This document shows positions 1 to 7,863 of a stretch of 64,000 nt of DNA, piece after piece. A program made the translations under genes and the position numbers. The DNA comes from Acinetobacter albensis (GTDB lineage Bacteria; Pseudomonadota; Gammaproteobacteria; Pseudomonadales; Moraxellaceae), in assembly GCF_900095025.1 (NCBI RefSeq), contig NZ_FMBK01000010.1, positions 62,001-126,000 of the forward strand, written 5' to 3'. The notes beneath the pieces are model-generated. The model did no database searches. It worked only from the letters and a program-made list of their open reading frames with translations, and had not been told where the DNA came from. Every line of letters begins with the position of its first letter. Within the stretch, counting starts at the first letter, position 1.

Positions 1-1
1 A

Positions 2-796
2 AGTTTTGACCCTGAACGCATGGATCTCCTGAATTCACAGCTTGAAATTTTCCATCGTTTGGCCCGTAAATATCGGACTCAACCCGAACATCTTCAACAA
101 GATTATTTGAATTGGCAAACAGAGCTTGAGCAGCTGCATCAACTTGAAAACCCTGAAACTTTGGCTGAACAAGTTGATTTGTCTTATCAAACATTTTTAA
201 ATAAAGCACAATATCTTGATCAAATTCGTCGTGAAGCGGCTTTGCCTTTAGCAAAACACTTGACCGAACAAGTTAAACAACTGGCTTTGCCTGAAGCTTA
301 TTTTGAATTTAAATTTGAACCTTTAGAGCAAGCTTCAGCGGAAGGCCTGAGTTTTATTCAACTGTTGTTCACAGCCAATAAAGGTATGCCTGCACAACCG
401 TTAGCACGTGTTGCATCGGGAGGTGAACTTTCACGAATTGCTTTGGTCATGCAAGTCATGAATGCTGAAAAAACAGAATCTGAAGTTTTAGTGTTTGATG
501 AAATTGATGTTGGTATCAGTGGTGGTACAGCTGAAATGGTGGGACGTTTACTGGCAGATTTGGCACAACATGTTCAAATTTTATGTATTACCCATCAGGC
601 ACAAGTTGCGGCGCAATCTGATCAACACTTATTGGTAAAAAAACGACAAACAGACCCTGCCAGCAGTACCATTATCAGTCTTGCGGAAGAACAGCGTATT
701 GATGAATTAGCGCGGATGACAGGTGGCATGGAAATTAACGACACCACTTTACAACATGCTAAACAATTACGACAGCTCAAGTTTCAGCAGGTATAA
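2..796 (+). CDS. recN: DNA repair protein RecN, C-terminal part
   Basis: This is the 3' end of recN; the frame is open to the left edge, so the N-terminal part lies outside the window. RecN is an SMC-like ATPase that acts on DNA double-strand breaks and helps RecA-dependent repair. The fragment starts in the coiled-coil region, rich in Glu, Gln and Leu. It then shows the ABC-type signature ASGGELSR near base 413, the Walker B block LVFDEIDVGISGG near base 490, and the switch motif ITHQAQVAAQSD near base 590. Together these make the distal half of the ATPase head. About 115 bases separate it from yqgE, which has its own strong ribosome site. Confidence 0.95.
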   Translation, partial: SFDPERMDLLNSQLEIFHRLARKYRTQPEHLQQDYLNWQTELEQLHQLENPETLAEQVDLSYQTFLNKAQYLDQIRREAALPLAKHLTEQVKQLALPEAYFEFKFEPLEQASAEGLSFIQLLFTANKGMPAQPLARVASGGELSRIALVMQVMNAEKTESEVLVFDEIDVGISGGTAEMVGRLLADLAQHVQILCITHQAQVAAQSDQHLLVKKRQTDPASSTIISLAEEQRIDELARMTGGMEINDTTLQHAKQLRQLKFQQV

Positions 797-912
797 AATT
801 GTGATGTAAATCATAAAAAAGCATTGGCTAAACTGAATTAGTTTAGTAAGTTGGTGATAAGAAGAGAATGATTTATTGATTAGCAGTTTAATTTTTAAGG
901 GGGAATGGCTAG

Positions 913-1467
913 ATGACTAAACAATATCTGACCCATCGCTGTTTAATTGCACCTCCTGACTTGGCTCATGATTTTTTTGCCAATACTGTCATATATTTGG
1001 CACGCCATGATGAAGATGGTGCTCAAGGCATTATTCTTAACCGCCCTTCTGATCTTTCCATTAAAGAATTATTAATTGATTTGGACATCGAAGCGGATAA
1101 TGTCAATCCTCATGCTGTATTACAAGGTGGCCCTTTACGGCCTGAAGCAGGATTTGTACTCCACACAGGTCAACCGACTTGGCATTCCTCGATTGCAATT
1201 GGGGATAATGTTTGTATCACTACATCTAAAGATATTTTAGATGCCATTGCACACAATGAAGGTGTTGGCCGTTATCAAATTGCGTTGGGTTATGCCAGTT
1301 GGGGCAAAAACCAGCTAGAACAAGAAATGTCACGTGGTGAATGGCTGATTTGCGATTCCGACATGGATCTTATTTTTAATCTGCCTTATGATGACCGCTG
1401 GGATGCAGCCTATAAAAAAATGGGTGTTGACCGTACTTGGCTTTCATCAGAGATTGGACATGCCTGA
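913..1467 (+). CDS. yqgE: YqgE/AlgH family protein
   Basis: A 184-residue protein of the YqgE/AlgH (DUF179) family. The N-terminal [19 protein letters not shown] block, the [12 protein letters not shown] stretch and the central [15 protein letters not shown] block are typical, and the length is normal for the family. The biochemical role is not established; AlgH was named for an effect on alginate production in Pseudomonas. An AAGGGGG Shine-Dalgarno sequence sits about 8 bases before the ATG. The last codons overlap the start of ruvX, a pairing common in gamma-proteobacteria that points to cotranscription and translational coupling. Confidence 0.93.
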   Translation: MTKQYLTHRCLIAPPDLAHDFFANTVIYLARHDEDGAQGIILNRPSDLSIKELLIDLDIEADNVNPHAVLQGGPLRPEAGFVLHTGQPTWHSSIAIGDNVCITTSKDILDAIAHNEGVGRYQIALGYASWGKNQLEQEMSRGEWLICDSDMDLIFNLPYDDRWDAAYKKMGVDRTWLSSEIGHA

Positions 1468-1903
1468 AATATCAACACCTCAGCTTATTATGGCATTTGA
1501 TTTTGGTACACAAAAAATGGGCATGGCCGTGGGCCAATCATTGATTGAAAGTGCCAGTCCACTGGCACTGTTTCCCATGAAAGATGGCATTCCAAACTGG
1601 GATGAATTACTCAAAATTGTTAAACAGCATCAACCTAACTTATTTTTAGTCGGTTTACCGCTGAATATGGATGACACTGAATCTGAACTGTCTACCCGTT
1701 CACGTAAATTTGCACGTCGCTTGCGTCATCAAACCAATATCGAAACCCTGATGGTGGATGAGCGCTTAACCACTCGTGAAGCACGTGATGAGTTAGAGCA
1801 CTATCAAGCTCAAGGTCGTGCTAAAAAACTGGCTGCTGACAGTATTGCAGCAGCACTTTTGATTTCAAGTTGGTATCGAAACCCTCAAGGCATAAGTCCT
1901 TAA
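1460..1903 (+). CDS. ruvX: Holliday junction resolvase RuvX (YqgF), pre-16S rRNA nuclease
   Basis: A 147-residue RNase H-fold protein of the YqgF/RuvX family, implicated in 16S rRNA 5' end maturation and proposed as a Holliday junction resolvase. Visible motifs are [14 protein letters not shown] near the N-terminus, [10 protein letters not shown] in the middle, [10 protein letters not shown] and the acidic [10 protein letters not shown] at the C-terminus. The three conserved acidic residues of the active site are therefore present. An upstream ATG in the same frame lies deep inside yqgE and would add 24 residues foreign to the family. The chosen ATG overlaps the yqgE stop region by 8 bases, as expected for a coupled pair. 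Confidence 0.92.
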   Translation: MPEISTPQLIMAFDFGTQKMGMAVGQSLIESASPLALFPMKDGIPNWDELLKIVKQHQPNLFLVGLPLNMDDTESELSTRSRKFARRLRHQTNIETLMVDERLTTREARDELEHYQAQGRAKKLAADSIAAALLISSWYRNPQGISP

Positions 1904-2178
1904 TCTCTAAAATCTTGTGCTCAACCTTTACGTTAATAAACGAAATTGCAATACAGTGATTTAAAATGGCTTAAATTTGATTTGCCCTATCTAAAGCAAC
2001 GTGTGAAAAATTAACTGGTGTCATTTGAACACCCTTGATGAAATAAACATGCTGAATATTTCTATCTCTCAAATCATCTTATGAATATGCGTTAAAACTC
2101 ATTATCAGCTGCTTAGTTTTCAGTGACTCCCCAGATCAATTTTTCTCCTGTATCACTTTTTGTATGGTATCTAAAAAA

Positions 2179-3189
2179 CTAGAATACTTTTGTTTTTCCA
2201 ATATGAATGGTGGCCGTTCGGCCTGCAACAAAAGCCAATTGATTTTTGGGCATTTCATCTAAAATAATTTTTACAGGTACGCGCTGCGCTAGACGAACCC
2301 AACTAAAGGTTGGATTTACATTGGCTAAAAGTCCAGATGTCGTGGTACGTTCACGATCTTCAATACCAGATGCAATTCCCTGTACATGTCCTTTTAACTT
2401 TTCAGAACCGCCCATCATCTGAATGGTTGCAGGCGCACCCACATAAATTTTATCTAGCTTCGTTTCTTCAAAATAACCAACGATATACAACTGATGACGA
2501 TCGAGTAGAGCTGCAACTGCTTGTCCTACCTTGATATAGTTTCCGACACGTAATTCAAAGTTAGACAGCGTTCCATCTGCGGGTGCAAGCACTTCAGAAC
2601 GGTGCAAATTTAATTGTGCAATATGTAAATGACTGGTGGCTACTTCAATCAATGAATGTTGTTGTTTAATATTTGCCTCAGCTTGTTCTACTGCTGCCTT
2701 TATCTGGCTATGTTCTGCATGGGATTGATCTCGAACTGCAAATATCTGATCTTGTTCTTGTCTAGAAATTGCACCATCCATCAAATTGGCATAACGACCT
2801 GCATTTTTATCTGCTAAGTCGATATTCGCTTGTGATTTAATCACATTGGCCTTGGCCTGAGCCAAACTTGCTTCTGCTTCCGCCAAACCTGCTTTAGCTC
2901 TAGCTAAATCAGAGATCGCCTGCTCGACATCTAAGGCCTGACGGGCAGTGTCTATTTTAAACAGTACTTGCCCTTTTTTGACCGTTTGATTGTCTTGCAC
3001 TAAAACATCGGTCACTAAACCTGAAACATCAGATGACACCTGAATGACATCACCACGCACACGTCCATCACGTGTCCAAGGTTCGGCATTGTAATAATTC
3101 CAAATATGAATAATGGCAAAAACTGCAATTAAAATCATCAGCAATAAAATTATTGGTCTGATCGCTTTGCGTAAATCCACAGCTGTCAT
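2179..3189 (-). CDS. HlyD-family membrane fusion protein of a FUSC efflux system
   Basis: A 336-residue periplasmic adaptor (AaeA/EmrA-like). It has one N-terminal membrane anchor (about residues 12-32), a biotinyl-lipoyl-like segment around 48-80, a long alpha-helical hairpin rich in Ala, Gln and Lys (about 85-190), then a beta-barrel domain. Such proteins bridge an inner-membrane pump to the outer membrane. It is the third gene after the FUSC transporter and the DUF1656 protein, with short gaps, so the three probably form one transcript. The gene order differs from E. coli aaeXAB, where DUF1656 and the adaptor precede the FUSC gene. The substrate cannot be read from the sequence; aromatic acids are a family-based guess. 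Confidence 0.9.
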   Translation of the reverse strand: MTAVDLRKAIRPIILLLMILIAVFAIIHIWNYYNAEPWTRDGRVRGDVIQVSSDVSGLVTDVLVQDNQTVKKGQVLFKIDTARQALDVEQAISDLARAKAGLAEAEASLAQAKANVIKSQANIDLADKNAGRYANLMDGAISRQEQDQIFAVRDQSHAEHSQIKAAVEQAEANIKQQHSLIEVATSHLHIAQLNLHRSEVLAPADGTLSNFELRVGNYIKVGQAVAALLDRHQLYIVGYFEETKLDKIYVGAPATIQMMGGSEKLKGHVQGIASGIEDRERTTTSGLLANVNPTFSWVRLAQRVPVKIILDEMPKNQLAFVAGRTATIHIGKTKVF

Positions 3190-3232
3190 TTCAGGTTTAC
3201 CTCATTCATTTTGTAGGATGTCGATATATTGG

Positions 3233-3439
3233 TTAAGCAACAGATAAAACAAACAGGCCATGAATCATAAAAAGCAGCACGATATAAAGACATAAATTAA
3301 AGATGCTCGGCCACACGATCCAACCTTGACTGCTCCACTGATCTGTTTTCAGTCTCATAACTTGCAGCAATAAGTAAGCAAAAATAGCTTGAACCAGAAG
3401 TATTGGGACATATACCCCATAAATATTTATTTCACCCAT
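3233..3439 (-). CDS. DUF1656 small membrane protein (AaeX-like)
   Basis: A 68-residue protein with the DUF1656 pattern: an N-terminal MGEINIYGVYVP segment followed by two hydrophobic helices (about residues 9-28 and 46-66). AaeX in E. coli belongs to the same family. These proteins almost always sit between or beside FUSC-type and HlyD-type efflux genes, as here; their function is unknown. It lies 18 bases after the FUSC gene and 43 bases before the adaptor. The small size and strict neighbourhood suggest an accessory subunit or stabiliser of the pump. Confidence 0.88.
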   Translation of the reverse strand: MGEINIYGVYVPILLVQAIFAYLLLQVMRLKTDQWSSQGWIVWPSIFNLCLYIVLLFMIHGLFVLSVA

Positions 3440-3457
3440 CTAGATCTGCCTCGTTTT

Positions 3458-5536
3458 TTATTCAGCGCTATATACAGTGCTTTGATGACACAAACTGCTA
3501 CGAATATTGTTGAGAGAAATATTTAAACGCTGTGCAATATCGATATTTTCCAACTGGCCCGTTGCCTCTTGTAATCGCTGTATTTGCTTTAACACATGGT
3601 CTAAAATATCAAGCTGAGGTTGCTGCATTTCTTTGGCTCGAAAATATTCATCAAGTAACTGTTGTAAATTTCCAATGCTGGAAACCAGAGGATTTAGGCC
3701 AGATAACTGCTCGGCCAATTCCTGTAAACGAGTCAAATCGACCACCGCACTGGTTTCAATCAGCGCCAAATTCATTTCCTGCTTCAAATTCTCGGACTGG
3801 ACTAACTTGCTGTTGAGTACCCCAATCCGATCTAACATACTGCGTAAATGTCTTTTAAAATCGACCCCATAAGGTAAATACAGCGCATTTCTCACCGCTT
3901 TATAATGTAGGCTCAATATACGTTGGACCGTCATATCTGGTGACATTGAACGGACCATTTGAATGATATAAACGGAAATAATTGGGCCAATCACCGTTCC
4001 AATGGCTGAATCGAAAAATGCCACCTGATCCAGAGCATAAGTATTATGCAAATTTAACCCCATAATCATGCCCATAATCAAAGGTAAACCTAAACCTGCC
4101 AGAGGTGGATGTGGAAATAACAACAGACAAAATATAATAAACGGCGCAAGAACCACGGCCAATTCCCAAAAACTGCTGACATGCGGAAAAATACCGTATG
4201 CATAAATGAAAACAATAACCGCCGCATAAATAGTCGCCCGAATAAACAGTTTTAATGCAGGAACTGGATTATCCATTGCCGTTAAAATGCATGCACTAAT
4301 AGCAGCCATGACGGCCATCATAAACCCGGACTTCCAACCACTTAAAATCCAAAATGACGTCGCAATCAAAATCACCAAAAAAGCCGAAATACCACCACGG
4401 ACAGCCACTCCATGATCTCGATGTAAACTAGGATATGGCGTGGTTAATGGAGTGATGCTTTTGGGTAAGGAATCATCTCCGTTTTGAATACGCTGCCAAA
4501 TCAGTTTTACGGCTCGAACATTCTGAATAAAATGTCGAATATCCATTTTTAAACTTTGTAAAGCCAAGCGCTGTTCGGGTCGTGCAGAGTCCATCAGCAG
4601 GTTAAAATCTGGCTCAAACTGTTTGGGTAAATCATTCAATTGATGTTCTTGAATGCCGTGATCATCATGTAAAAACTCTGCGATATGCACATGCATCTGG
4701 GTTAAATCGGCTCGATATGCCATATCTATTTGATCTAACTGTTTCATACGTTCGGAAATGGCTACCAAATTTGCCACCAACAGGGTGAGTTGATGCAACA
4801 TTTCTTGTAGTGGTTTGGTCATGCCTTGCAGCGCTGATTTTTCATAGGACAAATGCACTGCCATTACATGAATCTCGGAAGTATCACGTGTAATATTTCC
4901 CAGTAACTGCGTGTAGTCATAGTGCTGTTTTTCTTTCTGTAATTGTTCACCCAGCAAAATTTGATCAAATAATAATTTAGTATCTTGAATAGCTTGGCTC
5001 ACCCGAGTTTCGACCGCAGGCCCAATATGGAGTGGAAAAAAGCAGGTCGAAATGACAGCACTACACACTACACCCAAAGTGATTTCTAGAAATCGTCCGA
5101 TTGCCATATCAAATATGGAAACGGTATCGGCCAGATAAATAATGTTGTAAGAAATAATCACAACGGTATAGCCAGCCAACATAAACACATAACTACGTGA
5201 AGTTCGGTCTAGCATCGAAATATACAAGCACACCCCGACCCATGCTGCTAAAAAAAAGGTAAATAGCCAAGGGGTATTAATTAAAAAGGGGGTTACTGCA
5301 ATCGAAACAATAGCACCTATCAATGTTCCTAACACACGATAAAGACTTTTAGAGGAAGCCATACCTGAATAAGGATTGGCAATGATAAAAACGGTGCCAA
5401 TGGCCCAAATTGGATAAGCCAAATCTAAAGAGAAAGCGATATACAACGCCAATATACCTGCAACACACGTTTTAATCGCAAAAATCCAGTCCAGTCTAGT
5501 AGGACGAAATGCGAGTAATTGTCTGGCCAATAGCAT
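3458..5536 (-). CDS. FUSC family inner-membrane efflux transporter (AaeB-like)
   Basis: A 692-residue protein of the FUSC/aromatic acid exporter type. An N-terminal block of about six membrane helices (roughly residues 18-175) is followed by a long soluble region (about 180-385), a second set of helices (about 388-515) and a soluble helical C-terminus. This two-fold arrangement and the length match AaeB-type pumps. It is the first gene of the FUSC-DUF1656-HlyD unit. A 474-base non-coding region separates it from a divergent IclR-family gene, which is the likely regulator. Export of small aromatic acids or similar compounds is inferred from the family. Confidence 0.9.
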   Translation of the reverse strand: MLLARQLLAFRPTRLDWIFAIKTCVAGILALYIAFSLDLAYPIWAIGTVFIIANPYSGMASSKSLYRVLGTLIGAIVSIAVTPFLINTPWLFTFFLAAWVGVCLYISMLDRTSRSYVFMLAGYTVVIISYNIIYLADTVSIFDMAIGRFLEITLGVVCSAVISTCFFPLHIGPAVETRVSQAIQDTKLLFDQILLGEQLQKEKQHYDYTQLLGNITRDTSEIHVMAVHLSYEKSALQGMTKPLQEMLHQLTLLVANLVAISERMKQLDQIDMAYRADLTQMHVHIAEFLHDDHGIQEHQLNDLPKQFEPDFNLLMDSARPEQRLALQSLKMDIRHFIQNVRAVKLIWQRIQNGDDSLPKSITPLTTPYPSLHRDHGVAVRGGISAFLVILIATSFWILSGWKSGFMMAVMAAISACILTAMDNPVPALKLFIRATIYAAVIVFIYAYGIFPHVSSFWELAVVLAPFIIFCLLLFPHPPLAGLGLPLIMGMIMGLNLHNTYALDQVAFFDSAIGTVIGPIISVYIIQMVRSMSPDMTVQRILSLHYKAVRNALYLPYGVDFKRHLRSMLDRIGVLNSKLVQSENLKQEMNLALIETSAVVDLTRLQELAEQLSGLNPLVSSIGNLQQLLDEYFRAKEMQQPQLDILDHVLKQIQRLQEATGQLENIDIAQRLNISLNNIRSSLCHQSTVYSAE

Positions 5537-6010
5537 TGTTTGATCTCAAAGTCAGGTGTGAAAACTTGTGTTCATGTTTTTTAGCCCTGACTAAAATACA
5601 CAACCTATCTCAAAGATAAATTGTGTAGACAAAAGCAGATTGGAACATGTGATCCAAACATGATTAGCATTTCAAGGATTGATGAAAAACAATCAAGTTA
5701 AATTCTTATGAGGAGAAACAGTATAAAAAATACTCGATGCAGAGCGGTTAAAGATTCAATCTTAAATCTTGATTTATTCTCCAAGCTCGAAAACACCAAT
5801 ATTTTTAAATATAATATCTCATTGTGATAATCAATACTATATATTTTAACCATATTGAATTTTAATCCACCATTTTCTCACAAAAGTCGTGACTTTTTTA
5901 AGACCAAAAATATATTAAAATTCCAACAAAATACGCTTCAACTTCAGTTTTTGTTATAAAGTAATAGGCTTTATTTTTTATTTTTTTGTGCTTTCATTAA
6001 GCAGGTACTT
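5537..6010. promoter_or_regulatory. Divergent promoter region between the FUSC operon and the IclR-family gene
   Basis: This 474-base AT-rich region holds no credible gene. It must contain the promoters of both the efflux operon and the regulator. The clearest structure is an imperfect 19-base palindrome at 5748-5766 (core AAGATTCAATCTT, perfect 6-1-6). It is a candidate operator for the adjacent IclR-family protein, whose family usually binds short palindromes. A GATAATCA element near 5825 faintly resembles half a Fur box, but I do not call it. Confidence 0.5.
5748..5766. promoter_or_regulatory. Imperfect 19-bp palindrome, candidate IclR-type operator
   Basis: The sequence is symmetrical about the C at 5757: eight of nine base pairs match, with a perfect AAGATT-C-AATCTT centre. 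It lies about 210 bases before the FUSC start codon and 245 before the IclR-type start codon. Binding by the neighbouring regulator is inferred only from position and symmetry. Confidence 0.35.
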
Positions 6011-6784
6011 ATGACACTTTCTAGTTTTGGTAAGATTCTGACTGTTTTAGATCTCTTTTCGGTATCTCGCCCGATTATTAATGTCGACCTGATTAGTGAA
6101 GAATTGGGTTTATCCAAGCCGACCAGCTATCGTTATTTAAAAGAATTAGTTTCAGCAGAATTACTGCAACGTTTAAGTGGAACATCAGGGGATTACACCT
6201 TGGGTTCAAAAATTGCAGTTCTGGATTATATCTCCCGTACGACAGATCCTCTGGTACAAATCAGCATCCCTTTTATGCAACAAATTGTCGAACGTACCGA
6301 ATTTAGTTGTTTGCTCACTCATTTAAACCATAATTCATGTATCGATCTACATCATGAGTTATTTAAAGACATTACTTTGCTGTCCTATGGTCGAGGTTGT
6401 CCACGTCCTGTATTTATTGGTTCCTCACCTAAAGCGATGATTTCAAATTTACCCAAACAGAGTATTTTGGACTATTACCGTCGTTTTTCGACCGAACTGG
6501 ATGAAGTTGGTTTTGCACAAAATGAAGAGCAATTTTTACTGAAAATGAAGCAAATTAAGAAACAAGGTTATTACTTTTCCAATGGTGAACTGGATCCTAA
6601 TATTGCAGGCTTGTCTATTCCAATTAAATTTTCTGCCAAAGAACCGCCTTTAGCCTTGACTTTATTGGCCTCTAAAAACCGCTTTGAATTTGTAAATCTG
6701 CAAAAATTAATCGATATTTTGAAAGAGAATGCGGCGTTGATTGAAAAAAAATTTGAAGAGTTAGCTCAAAACCCAGATGGATAA
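6011..6784 (+). CDS. IclR-family transcriptional regulator
   Basis: A 257-residue regulator with an N-terminal winged helix-turn-helix (about residues 5-65, including LISEELGLSKPTSYRYLKEL) and a C-terminal IclR effector domain (about 80-250). The length is typical. It is transcribed away from the FUSC/DUF1656/HlyD operon, the usual place for a local regulator. E. coli AaeR, which controls the similar aaeXAB system, is of the LysR family, so the regulatory partner here is different. The likely effector is a small organic or aromatic acid, inferred from the family. A terminator hairpin lies about 145 bases downstream. Confidence 0.88.
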   Translation: MTLSSFGKILTVLDLFSVSRPIINVDLISEELGLSKPTSYRYLKELVSAELLQRLSGTSGDYTLGSKIAVLDYISRTTDPLVQISIPFMQQIVERTEFSCLLTHLNHNSCIDLHHELFKDITLLSYGRGCPRPVFIGSSPKAMISNLPKQSILDYYRRFSTELDEVGFAQNEEQFLLKMKQIKKQGYYFSNGELDPNIAGLSIPIKFSAKEPPLALTLLASKNRFEFVNLQKLIDILKENAALIEKKFEELAQNPDG

Positions 6785-7110
6785 AATAATATTTTCGATT
6801 CAAATAGATAGATTTAATCTATAAAACTATCAAATTTAGCGTTGTATTTTTAATTATATTCTCATAATATGATTATTGTTCTTCATGTGGCCAATTGTAT
6901 TCCATGACAATTTGCAACATCCTTAGAGAAAAGCTTATGTTCTGCATAAGCTTTTTTTTATGCTCAAACAGCCTCATGTTTTATTCCTCTTGCCTCACCA
7001 CTTAAGTTCAATCTTAAAACCTCAATCTGACAAAAAAGAAATAACAGTCACAACGCGTATTTAGAAAATCTCTAGGTTCAAATCGAGCACCTCTCATTGT
7101 TAAACATATT
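6785..7110. other. Intergenic region between the IclR-type gene and the AlkB-like gene
   Basis: These 326 bases separate two genes that converge on each other. The only structure I can support is the intrinsic terminator at 6929-6960. The remainder is AT-rich with no open frame resembling a protein. Confidence 0.6.
6929..6960 (+). terminator. Intrinsic terminator downstream of the IclR-type gene
   Basis: A perfect 9-bp stem (AAGCTTATG / CATAAGCTT) with a 5-base loop is followed by eight T residues. It lies downstream of the regulator. The A-run on the left is shorter, so termination from the other side is possible but weaker. Confidence 0.85.
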
Positions 7111-7728
7111 TTAGAAAAAATGACGAAAAGTAAGATTAATTCGAGGCTCGACTATGCGTGTTGATTTCATCAACGCATGTTTCCAATACTGCTGCGTATC
7201 GCCTCGCATCACAATCAGCTGACCGCTCTGTAACAGTACATCTACTTTTTTTGCAGTTTGCTTATGTTTGAAACTAAATTTTCGTGTTGCACCTAAACTT
7301 AAAGAAGCAATGATGGTTTCTTGGCCTGTTTTAGAGACTAAAGCAGCTTCATCATCGCTATGCCAACCGACGGCTTGTGTACCATTTTCATATAAATTGG
7401 CCAAACAAGAATTAAAATGACAACCGACCAAACTTTCAATGTGCTGTTTTAAACGCCATAATCCAGATTGCCATGGATGTGCCTGTTTTAAAGTCCCTGA
7501 ATAATGATATTCATAATGTTCATCCCCATACCAAGCCACTTGTCGTGCTGTTTGATAATGCTGACCAAATAAAAAAACTTCGTCTTGTTGCCACGCTAAA
7601 TGTTTTAAAAAGTAATCTAAATATCGTGTGCTTTGTTCCGCAGTTAAAATTAATCCAAAGTCTTCGACGACTCCCGCATAAGGCAAAATATTGGCTTGAG
7701 CTTCAGGCTTAAATAATTCAAAGTTCAT
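7111..7728 (-). CDS. alkB: AlkB-like 2-oxoglutarate/Fe(II) dioxygenase (DNA alkylation repair)
   Basis: A 205-residue AlkB-family protein, closest in layout to the compact ALKBH2/3-like bacterial group. The iron ligands are visible: H123 and D125 in WHSDDE, and H184 in WKHALM. The 2-oxoglutarate-binding arginines follow in PRINLTFR (R196, R202). The NLYENGTQAVGWH block is typical of enzymes that oxidatively remove methyl groups from alkylated bases. A TTG two codons upstream is possible, but the ATG is preferred. The gene stands alone, divergent from the ABC exporter. The exact substrate (DNA, RNA or both) cannot be decided. Confidence 0.85.
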   Translation of the reverse strand: MNFELFKPEAQANILPYAGVVEDFGLILTAEQSTRYLDYFLKHLAWQQDEVFLFGQHYQTARQVAWYGDEHYEYHYSGTLKQAHPWQSGLWRLKQHIESLVGCHFNSCLANLYENGTQAVGWHSDDEAALVSKTGQETIIASLSLGATRKFSFKHKQTAKKVDVLLQSGQLIVMRGDTQQYWKHALMKSTRIVEPRINLTFRHFF

Positions 7729-7863
7729 GGTCAATCATCAAATTACCGATTTAATTTATTTTAGCGCAATGTCCTGAATGACAATTCAAAACATTGTATG
7801 CGCTTGTGACATTGAATAATCCCGCTTAGACTCAAACCAAGCTGAACAATAAAAATATTACAT

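Noticed and set aside
1388-1459. Longer N-terminus for ruvX
   Set aside because: The extra residues come from the yqgE coding sequence and are not part of the RuvX fold.
5820-5840. GATAATCA-like half Fur site near the IclR gene
   Set aside because: Too short and unsupported by gene context.
7065-7100. GGTTCAAATC sequence resembling a tRNA T-arm
   Set aside because: No matching acceptor, anticodon or D arm can be folded around it.
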